From NCBI RefSeq assembly GCF_963678975.1, contig NC_089274.1:17997633-18061632 (forward strand): a stretch of 64,000 nucleotides of DNA, given 5' to 3'. The notes beneath the pieces were generated by a model, which was given only the letters and a program-made list of their open reading frames with translations, had not been told where the DNA came from and ran no database searches. A program made the translations under genes and the position numbers. Positions within the stretch are counted from its first letter, which is position 1. Every line of letters starts with the position of its first letter. This DNA is from Dysidea avara. Taxonomy: Eukaryota > Porifera > Demospongiae > Dictyoceratida > Dysideidae. Shown piece after piece: positions 11,784 to 21,574 of the stretch.

Positions 11784-11965
11784 TTTCACTTCTTTTTGTA
11801 TTTGTATACACCAAAGCCGGCCTATGGTCTGCTTTGGGACTTTTTAACCTATCTTTTTTCTTTACCACAGGAAGAAGAAAAGATGAAGCAGATGTACCTT
11901 AAATATTTCTGATTTTATCAGTAAATGTACAAATTATATATATAATACATATATTTATTACAGAA
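11784..11965 (-). repeat. Linker segment of the composite repeat (reverse)
   Basis: Reverse complement of the linker at 62937-63111. It carries the GCCGGCCTATGG box, the CAGGAAGAAG box and a TA-rich end leading into the 31-bp array. Confidence 0.75.
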
Positions 11966-11982
11966 CTGTCCATGGTGGTTTC

Positions 11983-14900
11983 TTTGTAACTGAACACTCT
12001 TCAAGGTAACTTCTTCTAGCTGTTCTCTCTACAGGGTGATTTATTTGTAGCTGGATTCTGTACAGGTGATTTTTTTGCTGCTGAGCTCTTTACAGAATGG
12101 TTTCTTTGTAGCTGAACTCTCTACTAGGTAACTTCTTCTAACTGATCTCTCTACAGGGAGATTTGTTTGTAGCTGAACTCTCTACAGGTGATTTGTTTGC
12201 AGCTGAACTATCTAGATGATGGTTTCTTTGTAGCTGAACTCTCTACAAGGTAATTTCTTCTAGCTGAACTCTCTACATGGTGGTTTCTTTGTAGCTGAAC
12301 TCTCTACAAGATAACTTCTTCTAACTGATCTTTCTACAGGGCAATTTGTTTGTGGCAGAATTTTCTACAGGGTGATTTCTTTGCAGCTGAACTCTCTACA
12401 TGGTGGTTTCTTTTTACTGTAGCTGAACTCTCTACAAGGTAATTTCTTCTAGCTGATCTCTCTACAGGGTGATTTGTTTGTAGCTGAATTCTATACAGGT
12501 GATTGTTTGCAGCTGAGTTTTTTACAGAATGGTTTCTTTGTAGCTGAACTCTCTACAAGGTAACTTCTTCTAACTGAACTCTCTACAGGGAGATTTGTTT
12601 GCAGCTGAACTTTCTTCATGATGGTTTCTTTGTAGCTGAACTCTCTACAAGGTGACTTCTTCTAGCTGATCTTTCTACAGGGTGATTTGTTTGTAGCTGA
12701 TTTTTCTACAGGGTGATTTGTTTGCAGCTGAACTCTCTATATGGTGGTTTCTTTGTAGCTGAACTCTCTACAAGGTGACTTCTTCTAGCTGATCTCTCTA
12801 CAGGGTGATTTGTTTGTAGCTGAACTCTCTTCATGATGGTTTCTTTGTAGCTAAACTCTCTACAAGGTAACTTCTTCTAACTGAACTCTCTACAGAGAGA
12901 TTTGTTTGCAGCTGAACTCTCTTCATGATGGTTTCTTTGTAGCTGAACTCTCTACAAGGTAACTTCTTCTAGCTGAACGCCCTACATGGTGGTTTCTTTG
13001 TAGCTGAACTCTCTACAGGTGATTTGTTTGCAGCTGAACTCTCCACATGATGGTTTCTTTAAATTTGTAGCTGAACTCTCTACAAGGTAACTTCTTCTAG
13101 CTGATCTCTCTACAGGGTGATTTGTTTGTAGCTGAACTATCTACAAGATAATTTCTTCTAGCTGATCTCTCTACAGGGTGATTTGTTTGTAGCTGAATTC
13201 TGTACAGGTGATTTGTTTGCAGCTGAGCTCTTTACAGAATGCTTTCTTTGTAGCTGAACTCTCTACAAGGTAACTTCTTCTAACTGAACTCTCTACAAGG
13301 AGATTTGTTTGCAGCTGAACTCTCTTCATGATGGTTTCTTTGTAGCTGAACTCTCTACAAGGTAACTTCTTCTAGCTGAACTCCCTACATGGTGGTTTCT
13401 TTGTAGCTGAACTCTCTACAAGGTGACTTCTTCTAGCTGATCTTTCTACAGGGTGATTTGTTTGTAGCTGAATTCTGTACAGGTGATTTGTTTGCAGCTG
13501 AGCTCTTTACAGAATGGTTTCTTTGTAGCTGAGCTCTCTACAAGGTAGTTTCTTCTAGCTGATGTCTCCACAAGGTCACTAGTTTGTAGCTGAACTTTCT
13601 ACATGGTGGTTTCTTTGTAACTGAACTCTCTACAAGGTAACTTCTTCTAGCTGATCTTTCTACAGGGTGATTTGTTTGTGGCTGAACTCTCTACAGGTGA
13701 TTTGTTTGCAGCTGAACTCTCCACATGATGGTTTCTTTGTAGCTGAACTCTCTACAAGGTAACTTCTTCTAGCTGATCTCTCTACAGGGTGATTTGTTTG
13801 TAGCTGAATTCTGTACAGGTGATTTGTTTGCAGCTGAGCTCTTTACAGAATGGTTTCTATGTAGCTGAACTCTTTACAAGGTAATTTCTTCTAGCTGATG
13901 TCTCTACAGGGTCACTAGTTTGTAAATGAATTCTCTACATGGTGGTTTCTTTGTAACTGAACTCTCTACGAGGTAACTTCTTCTAGCTGATCTTTCTATA
14001 GGGTGATTTGTTTGTAGTGGAATTCTGTAAAGGTGATATTTTTTGCAGCTGAGCTCTTTACAGAATGGTTTCTTTGTAGCTGAACTCTTTACAAGGTAAC
14101 TTCTTCTAGCTGATGTCTCTACAGGGTCACTAGTTTGTAAACGAATTCTCTACATGGTGGTTTCTTTGTAACTGAACTCTCTACAAGGTAACTTTTTCTA
14201 GCTGATCTCTCTACAGGATGATTTGCTTGTAGCTGAACTATCAACCAGGTAACTTCTTCTAACTGATCTCTCTACAGGGTGATTTGTTTGTAGCTGAATT
14301 CTGTACAGGTGATTTGTTTGCAGCTGAGCTCTTTACAGAATGGTTTCTATGTAGCTGAACTCTTTACAAGGTAACTTCTTCTAGCTGATGTCTCTACAGG
14401 GTCACTAGTTTGTAAATGAATTCTCTACATGGTGGTTTCTTTGTAACTGAACTCTCTACGAGGTAACTTCTTCTAGCTGATCTTTCCATAGGGTGATTTG
14501 TTTGTAATGGAACTCTGTGCAGGTGATTTTTTTTGCAGCTGAGATCTTTACAGAATGGTTTCTTTGTAGCTGAACTCTTTACAAGGTAACTTCTTCTAGC
14601 TGATGTCTCTACAGGGTCACTAGTTTGTAAACGAATTCTCTACATGGTGGTTTCTTTGTAACTGAACTCTCTACAAGGAAACTTCTCCTAGCTGATCTCT
14701 CTACAGGGAGATTTCTTTGTAGCTGAACTCTCTACAGGTGATTTGTTTGCAGCTGAACTCTCTACATGATGGTTTCTTTGTAGCTGAACTCTCTACAAGT
14801 TAACTTCTTCTAGCTGATCTCTCTACAGGGTGATTTGTTTGTAGCTGAACTCTCTACATTGTGGTTTCTTTGTAGCTGAACTCTACAAGGTGATTTCTTC

Positions 14901-15074
14901 TAGCTGAATTATCTCTTTCTATAGTTGCATGAATTCCCTACAAGGTAACTTCTTCTAGCTGATCTCTCTACAGGGTGAATTGTTTGTGGCTGATCTCTCT
15001 ACAGGGTGACTTGTTTGTAGCTGATCTCTATACAGGTTACTTGTTTCTAGCTGATCTCTTGAATTCTCTTCGGG
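11983..15074 (-). repeat. 31-bp minisatellite array, about 100 units
   Basis: About 3.1 kb of tandem 30-31-bp units with core TAGCTGAACTCTCTACA. Variants recur in a regular order (TAACTTCTTCTAGCTGATC, then GTGATTTGTTTGTAGCTG, then TGGTTTCTTTGTAGCTG). This gives a higher-order period of several units and suggests amplification of multi-unit blocks. There is no coding potential. The array ends abruptly at the conserved module M3. Confidence 0.95.
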
Positions 15075-15906
15075 TGACTGCTCTATTAGGATGACTGCTC
15101 TATTAGAGTATCTCGATCTCGCACTTGCTACACCAAGTTGGATTTCGTGTTATAACTCCGTGGCTTTAAGTCTGATTCTTCTACGCCATTGAAGAGCCTT
15201 TCTAAGATGATAACTCCATCTGTACAGCAATTTTCAAAGCATTACCCCAAGCGGTTTACCTGGTAGGCGTGGCAAGCAGTCGTTTTTTATTAGCTGATCT
15301 CGATTGCGTAATTGTTACACACTGTTGGTTTTTTCGCTGTATCTTCCTGGTTTTTAGCTCGATTTCTTTCAAACCACAAAAGGTTTGAGGTTCAATAGTT
15401 AACCTATTCACCCACCGATTTTCAGCTTCTTCCCATACGCGGTTTACCCTGTAGGCGTGACAACATATTGGTGTTATTTTTCGTGAATAATCGCTCATAA
15501 CTCTTTGCCTGTTTATCGTATTCCAGCCAAAGTTGGTACAGAGATGCGCCTTTATACCCCCCTTCTGTGTGCCAAATTTCAAGGCGATCGGATAACGCGT
15601 TCGCGTTTTATAGCAGTTTTTGTAAGTGTGCGAAAAGAGGAAGAAAAACAAGAAAAAAAAAACGAAGAAACTGAGCCAATTTTTGAAGTCGCATATCTCG
15701 GGAACGCTTGAAGCGATTTCGCTCAAATTTGGAATGTGGAGTGCTGAAGGTGGAGGGAGTGTCCACAGCAAAAATCGTCTTGTTTCATCAAGGCACCACA
15801 GAGCTACGGAGGTGCGAAAATTGCGTTTTCTTTCTTCCTGTCAATATACTCACGGGTGTTACGCGCCGGCTTCTTGGGCCGCACGACACACTACCGTGTG
15901 TCTTGA
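15075..15906 (-). repeat. End module of the composite minisatellite repeat, copy M3
   Basis: About 830 bp, closely similar to M2 and, in reverse, to M1 and M4. It runs from the TGACTGCTCTATTAGAG box beside the array to the terminal ACACACTACCGTGTGTCTTGA hairpin. Several points inside carry variants of two phrases, GAGATATG or GAGTTATGA, and AAATTTGGNA. This hints that the module was built from degenerate subunits of roughly 100-130 bp. The 171-codon minus-strand frame is not supported as a gene. Confidence 0.8.
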
Positions 15907-16239
15907 TATATTTTTATACCTCGCCGGGGCGTACCTCGCACAGTATTGCCTTACCAGTCACAATAGCTCCCTCCAGTATGCAATAGATATTTAGTAGGAT
16001 CAAGGAAATTATCGGCTTCGCGAAAATTTGCAAACAACGAGGTCGCCAAGGACCTAATCCACAGCCGGGAGTACACTGATCCTGATCGCCATTACTATGC
16101 GTGTATAAATTCGCTGAACCATCCTTTCTGTCCTGCTTTCTATCCTCCATGTCTCAAGAGAAAGTAACACCAATCACCAAAGGTGTGGTGTGATCGAGCG
16201 GAGGGGATATAAACTCGGATATCAACAACACCCACCAAA
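15907..16239. other. No gene recognised
   Basis: Short frames only. No repeat boundary is identified between the module tip and the probable LINE fragment. Confidence 0.4.
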
Positions 16240-16540
16240 GAATACTAATAACTCACTAATAAGTAATATCCGGATTCCGTGTATGAGGTTGATTCCGGAT
16301 GGTAGGCGTTATATGGAATAATAGAAGATCAGCCTCCAATGATTTGTTGTGACTTTTGATGTCGGTGAATAAATTTAAAAAGCAGCTAGAACGCCTCGCT
16401 GAAAAAGAAGGCAGGGTGAGAGTCTTATGGAAATGTAACTGTTTATAGTGTGAAGGTTTCAGTGAAGGCAACTTTAGTGCCTGGCGTAACTCCGTAAATT
16501 TCACCTTAATGGGATGTAACCCCTATTATTATTGTTGACT
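16240..16540 (+). mobile_element. Probable LINE 3' fragment
   Basis: A short plus-strand reading with VNKFKKQLERL near 16360-16395 resembles the last residues of LINE ORF2 proteins. Sequence ending in a TTATTATTATTG tail near 16540 follows. The upstream part is frame-broken. Weak evidence. Confidence 0.35.
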
Positions 16541-16591
16541 TTAGAGATTGTTCTTAAATTGGTTAAAAGATTCTTGACACACAGGCACTCA

Positions 16592-16807
16592 CTGTAGGTA
16601 GATCTGCGACTGCGGTCGAACTCCTAAGTCACAGGTCAAGGCCACCAAATCCGTGCAAAGTCAACAGTCAAGGATAAAATTTCCAACCCACAATTGAAAT
16701 ATCATTGCTAAGTCACAGGCCAAACATTGAAAAAGGCTCTTAGTCACAGGTCACAGTGAAATTTTGGCAAGTAAAGACTTCGACCGTGGTTGCAGATCTA
16801 CCTACAG
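16592..16807. mobile_element. MITE with 29-bp terminal inverted repeats
   Basis: The ends CTGTAGGTAGATCTGC (16592) and its complement (to 16807) match over 29 bp with three mismatches. The interior repeats CTAAGTCACAGG-type phrases and codes for nothing. No target duplication is clear, so the family is unassigned. Confidence 0.75.
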
Positions 16808-17176
16808 CGTGTACCTACATGACACTTCCTTGTCCTGGTGTTGGTAGTCTGTTCCACATACTAACCGTTGATGGAAAAAGAGTAGTCAGCCCTGGTTGCT
16901 GGCTGTATAGACTTACAGGGGTGGCCTCGGAAGAGGTTAGAATGTTAGGGGTAGATTTAAGAACACTAACCAATATATATATATATATATATATGTATTT
17001 GATTGTAATACTCATTAGTGTGTTGCCCCTGGTGGGCTTTGCTAATTAACAATAACAATAGAATGAGGTGCGCAGCGTTCGTAATAAAATGCGGGCCCCA
17101 CAAAACCTGAACACGTGTGCCATTTGTAGTGGCAAGTGTTTCGTGGTGAATCTTGTTAATCTGGAGAGGTTAAAGA
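16808..17176 (-). mobile_element. Reverse-transcriptase C-terminal remnant and TA microsatellite
   Basis: The minus strand near 16960-16820 reads LFPSTVSMWNRLPTPG, resembling the RTxxxWNxLP box near the end of LINE ORF2. A TA microsatellite lies at 16973-16993. The plus strand near 17025-17060 has a LINE-like tail (AACAATAACAATAG). The pieces may belong to more than one element. Confidence 0.45.
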
Positions 17177-18330
17177 ATGCCTAAGTCTTGCAGTGTTCCT
17201 GAGTGTAAAAATCATCACCCGAAAGGCAATAGGGTACATTTCTATGCTTTTCCTGCTGATAAAATTTGACGAGCTGCATGGATAGCTGCCATTAGCATTG
17301 AAAACTAGTCGCTGTCCAAGTCTTCCTTGGTGTGTTGTACTCATTTTTATTTCAGATAAGACTACACTATCACAATTCTCCATATGCTTCATTCTCATGC
17401 AGTAGGGGAGAAGAGTGATGATCAATTTCATCCTGACTACATAACTACAATTTTTAGGTTCGTCAAATCAACAGAGCTAAATGACAAAGGCAGTTGGAGA
17501 AGTACAAAATTATTCTCAAAATATGAAAATCAAAAGGTTAAGAGCAGCATTGTCACAATTAGACAAGGAGTATGTGAGGAAAGATGAATCACGGAATGAA
17601 ACTGAGCAATTGACTTGAAAATGAGCAAGTTTCGAATGATAATGAAGAGGCCCAGAATGCTAGCGAACATCAGAATGGAAATTAAAATAAAAATTTTAAA
17701 AATATGAATGGAGAGGCCCAGAATGTTAGTGAACTTCAGAATTACAATGATCAAGCAACAAATAAGACAGTGCCAATATTGACGGTTGACAAGGAATGTC
17801 AAACAGAAGATGTTGTGTTTATTACTGCCCATCAGCCACAGACATTACCATTCAACCAGCAAACATGAGTGATGACAAAAAAGTGAAATATTATACAGAA
17901 TAACAAATTTACCCCATTCTACTTTTATTGTTAAACTTTTTGTTGCCAGGAGTGAAATCAATTGAGAGAAGCTTAAACCATTTTCAACAAATAGTCATGG
18001 TTTTAATAAAACTACATCTGAATCTTGAAAATAATGACTTGGTGTATCTATTCAGTGTTTCACAAATCAATCATTTCCGGAATGTTTTTAAAATGGATGT
18101 CATGCATAGGTCATAAGCTAGGTCCTCTGATTCAATGGCAATGTCGTGATGAACTAAGGAAAACTATGCCAATGGGTATTATTCAGCAAATGTATTATTG
18201 ATTGCACCAAAATCTTTATTGACCAGCCATCTGATTTGAAAGCTCGTTGTCAAACATGGAGCAACTACAAACAACTACCATTAAAATTCTAACAACTGGC
18301 ATTACGCCCCAAGGGAGAAAACTCCACCAT
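17177..18330 (+). pseudogene. Broken THAP-domain DDE transposase (ISL2EU-type)
   Basis: The frame starts at ATG 17177 with MPKSCSVPECKNHH, followed by VHFYAFPADK, a tryptophan, and later CCTHF. That order is the C2CH zinc-binding THAP domain, a DNA-binding module of P-element-like and ISL2EU-type transposases. Downstream, in shifting frames, come LHLNLENNDLVYLFSVSQ (about 18010-18060) and [16 protein letters not shown] (about 18195-18245), then WSNYK. These are the helix-turn-helix region and the first catalytic aspartate (IDCTE-type) block of DDE_Tnp_4 transposases. Stops at about 17268 and 17312 and several frameshifts make it dead. It faces the SWIM/YqaJ relic at 18480-20000, and together they form one decayed transposon. 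Confidence 0.75.
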
Positions 18331-18479
18331 TTACCAAAGAAATGAAGTGGTGTATAAAAGGCAAGAAAACCAAAAAAAAAAAGAGTTTGAGTCCTGTAGT
18401 CCAGTCCAGTAGTTCAGTCCAGTGAATGGATACACCCAGAAGGAAGCAGCTGAGTAGATGTGAGATTGACTGATCACGT

Positions 18480-20000
18480 GAAATATCGTATTTCCATATA
18501 CATGTTGAATGTGGCATAAAATTGCTGAAGCAAAGGATATTACAACACCGACTCCCACTGGGGAAAGAGGTATTCTAAATTATTCCATGGGGGTGTTCAC
18601 ACAACAAATTATAGATCACAGATGTTCAGCTGTGCCTGTACTTGATAGTAATGCGCACTATCTTCCTTTAGTTTAAAGCTATCACCATCAATATCATGTT
18701 CAAGGATTTAGTCACTGGAGTAGGAAGGACATGGGATTTCCAAGGTTCCAATTCCATGGTAATCACACGATATAATCCCATCCAGGGATGATGCACTAAG
18801 AGAAACAGGGGATAAACAACCCACAAGTACTGATTCCAAAGTTACTGTGCTCAGGCGAAACACAAATTGAGCCTTGCTTCAGATTCATGCTCACATCCCC
18901 ACACAAATAAACATGGTCAAAATAATAGCTTGAACTTACCAAGTAGCAGAACTTTTAGAGATTCATGATAACAAACTGCTTTTACAAGTGACTGTGAAGA
19001 TTGTGCCACATTTCTAGATGCTGTGGCTTTAAACCGTGATGCAGTGACTCTACCAGCCCTATCGAAACCGTAATTTGGAGTTGGCCTGCTTTCTAGTACG
19101 TTACTCAAGTTTTGAGGCTTGTTCAGCATCAACATTCAGTGAGTCATAAACCTCTGTGCATTTAAATTATAGCTCTGATAAAGTATATCTAAATATTTTG
19201 CACTGTACAATGTGGATAGGCAGGTTGGTAACTCTCGCAAACAACAAACCTATCCGAATACTGTAATACAGTTGACCGAATGGAAGCTGAAGGATTAACA
19301 AGGGATAAGCCATTAAAGAAGCATTCCAGTGTTATTGCTGTATGAGCTGTGCAGCTGTTGATGATGTGGTGGTCCATCATTTACTGCTAAAATGATCAGG
19401 AAACATCTTCTTTGAACATTTTGGTTTAACAAACTGGATCTCTACAACAGTGCAAAATGTGGTCTACAGAAAACAAGCAGATAAACTTGAGCGCAATTAA
19501 TATTGGTGCATACCGGTCCAGTAGTGTCAAGCCATCGGAATGTGATAGCTGTTTCCTGTTGCTTTCGTATTCAATCCAAATTATGTAATGCATCAATGTG
19601 TGAGCGTGCTTCGCCAGCACCAGCCACGTAATTGCAGTGTGTACACTATTTTTCCATCATCCCTGCATCCAACCCATGGTCTTAGAGGTGGACTACTCAT
19701 GTTTTGGCTGTGTTTATATAACCTATTCAGAGAGTTTATTTTAGCTATTCATTTATTGACACATCTACACTACTTTTGCTGTCATCAACAATGTGTTATC
19801 TGATAGCTTGGTAAGAAGCACTTCCTCTACTAATCCAGCTGCAAAATACGCATACCCTTCTGTGCTTTTGAATGCTTTCAGCGCCTCCTTTGTGTAAGAA
19901 CTTGGAGAGTTCAGCAAATACACGCATATATCTGTGAATGTCAGACACTCCTGTGATATTCATCAGTTGGCAGTAAATACAGTCTGTACTCATCCCTAAC
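18480..20000 (-). pseudogene. Broken SWIM zinc finger-YqaJ exonuclease of the same transposon
   Basis: Read on the minus strand from about 20000 downwards. First comes a block with YTKEALKAFKSTEGYAYF (about 19890-19840). Next is a SWIM-type finger remnant, VHCNYVAGAGEARSHIDAL (about 19645-19590), in which two zinc-binding cysteines are lost. Then comes GRVTASRFKA with SQSLVKAVCYHES (about 19060-18955), followed by a possible intron donor GGTAAG near 18940. Then DGIISCDYHGIGTLEIPCP (about 18800-18740) and AHYYQVQAQLNICD (about 18655-18615). These are the hallmark blocks of YqaJ, a lambda-exonuclease-like family that several metazoan DNA transposons carry as a second gene. Stops and frameshifts show it is inactive. 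Confidence 0.75.
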
Positions 20001-20043
20001 ATCCTCATCTTGTACTGTATAATCTTTGCTCAATTATTTATGA
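20001..20043. other. Possible outer edge of the THAP/YqaJ transposon
   Basis: No terminal inverted repeat could be matched to the other side near 17100, so the element limits are not set. Confidence 0.2.
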
Positions 20044-20196
20044 TAGGGCTAAAACGAATATACCGAATATTCGAATTTGTATTCAATTCGACTTCGTTCG
20101 AAGGAATTATTGAATTCGAAACATCGAAATTACAGTAAAGATGGCGGACACTAGTAATGAGGAATCTTTGTCAGTCTCTACAACATCAGACACTGG
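20044..20196 (+). mobile_element. 5' end of a hAT-type element (fragment)
   Basis: It begins TAGGGCTAAAACGAATA, with ATTCGAAT-rich subterminal repeats characteristic of many hAT ends. An ATG frame follows at about 20141 (MADTSNEESLSVSTTSD), which could be the start of its transposase. That frame runs into a second transposon-like start (TAGAGATGTACCAATAATCGG) near 20197. No right end was found. Confidence 0.45.
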
Positions 20197-21574
20197 ACTA
20201 GAGATGTACCAATAATCGGATTGGTGATCGCGATCGGTTGCTGATTTGCCTTCCATATTCAGTAATAATGGGCACAAACGCTCTATGAATCTATTAGTTT
20301 GCATGGCCAGCTATCAAAAGCCTTTTTGCTCGCTACAAACAAACAGAAAGCCTCTCTACACTATTCTATAAAACGCTAAGTTACGAGAAGCCATACAACT
20401 GCGCGTGTGAGTACTGCTATTAGTGTTAAAGTATTCTTACCCAGAACAGTAGCTGTTAGCTGCACTTTAAGAATAAAAAAACTGCACTACAGGAAAACTA
20501 AAGTGATCACCTGTGTATTTCAGCCATCTTGGTAACTAATCAAAATACGGAGTAATCCGGACAAGGAAGCATGTATCATAGTAAAATATTTGTGGTGCCT
20601 AATTGTCTGGGATGTGTAATAGAGGCCACACCACCATAAGTAGTTGTGCAATATAGTAAAGTTACATTACTTCTCTTTTCTCAATGCTACAAATCATTAG
20701 AATATGTACCATGAAACCACCTAACTTCAAAGCCAAATTTCAGGGTACATATCTTATAAACCCTGGCTGGCCATGGTACATTTAAGTTAAACCATGGCTG
20801 GCTATGGTACATTTAAAATAAACCATGGCTGGCCATGATACATCAGTCTTTTTGAGAGCCACTTACTTTGCATGGTTGTCGGATGCACCATTCTTGTTGT
20901 CGTTCTTGTGACTTCATTGTCTAGTTTATTACATTCCATTGTTACAACTCTCCAATGCTAGAGTGACCTCTCTATGTTCTAGAAGGGGTGACCACTGCCC
21001 AACTAGTTCACAACATGGCATGGTTTGAATACATAGCAGTGGAATCAGTCAGCCCAATACAAGACAAAGTGGGCTGGCCGATACAATGTGAATGTATTCC
21101 AGTATGCTTAACTATGTTCTAAAAGTATTCTACAATGTGACTACTTCACACTATGCTTCTGGTAGGCTCTGTGACAGTTTTGCTAATGATGAGTTGATAT
21201 TCCTGGCCTAAAAAGAACCCAGTGGCTTAAACACAGCATTGTACAGCTCATTTCAGCTGGTTCTTTACTTTGTTTTCAGTACTGTTTTATTAAGTGTCTA
21301 ATCAAAAGCTTATTATACATTTTACTTTTGTTATTATTCGGTGCTGAGTTGTGTTAGATATAGAAGAGTGTACAAGAGCCATTCTAAGTTTAGTAACCTG
21401 AGTTGATAATGTGAGGGTAGTGTGAACGGGCTGTTAGTGCATCAACTGACCTGGAAAATAAGAATGCCTTGTCAATCCTGAAATTTCCATATTACAGGTT
21501 CAGTTTTCATGCTCAAACATGTAATACTTTATTTCATTTTGTTTGTAACTCTAGTACATGTTGTTTTGTTCCAG
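20197..21574. other. Upstream region of Elongin A; first exon not located
   Basis: The missing first exon of Elongin A should lie here or further upstream. It must end in phase 0 before the intron that closes at 21574, but I could not find an ATG frame with the expected leucine-rich helix. About three copies of a 31-bp tandem unit (GGCTGGCCATGGTACATTTA) lie at 20752-20845. The rest is unassigned. Confidence 0.4.
20752..20845. repeat. Short tandem repeat, about 3 units of 31 bp
   Basis: Three successive units containing ATGGCTGGCCATGGTACATT, unrelated in sequence to the large 31-bp arrays. Confidence 0.8.

Noticed and set aside
11983-15074. CRISPR-like regularly spaced repeats
   Set aside because: The units are contiguous 31-bp tandem repeats without unique spacers, in a eukaryotic genome with no cas genes. 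It is a minisatellite.
15256-15771. 171-codon minus-strand frame in module M3
   Set aside because: The peptide is shared with M2 only because the DNA is repeated. It contains a Phe-rich homopolymer tract, and M1 and M4 do not maintain the frame.
20141-20215. MADTSNEESL frame as the missing first exon of Elongin A
   Set aside because: It lacks the leucine-rich helix expected there, has no suitable phase-0 donor, and sits in a hAT-type end.
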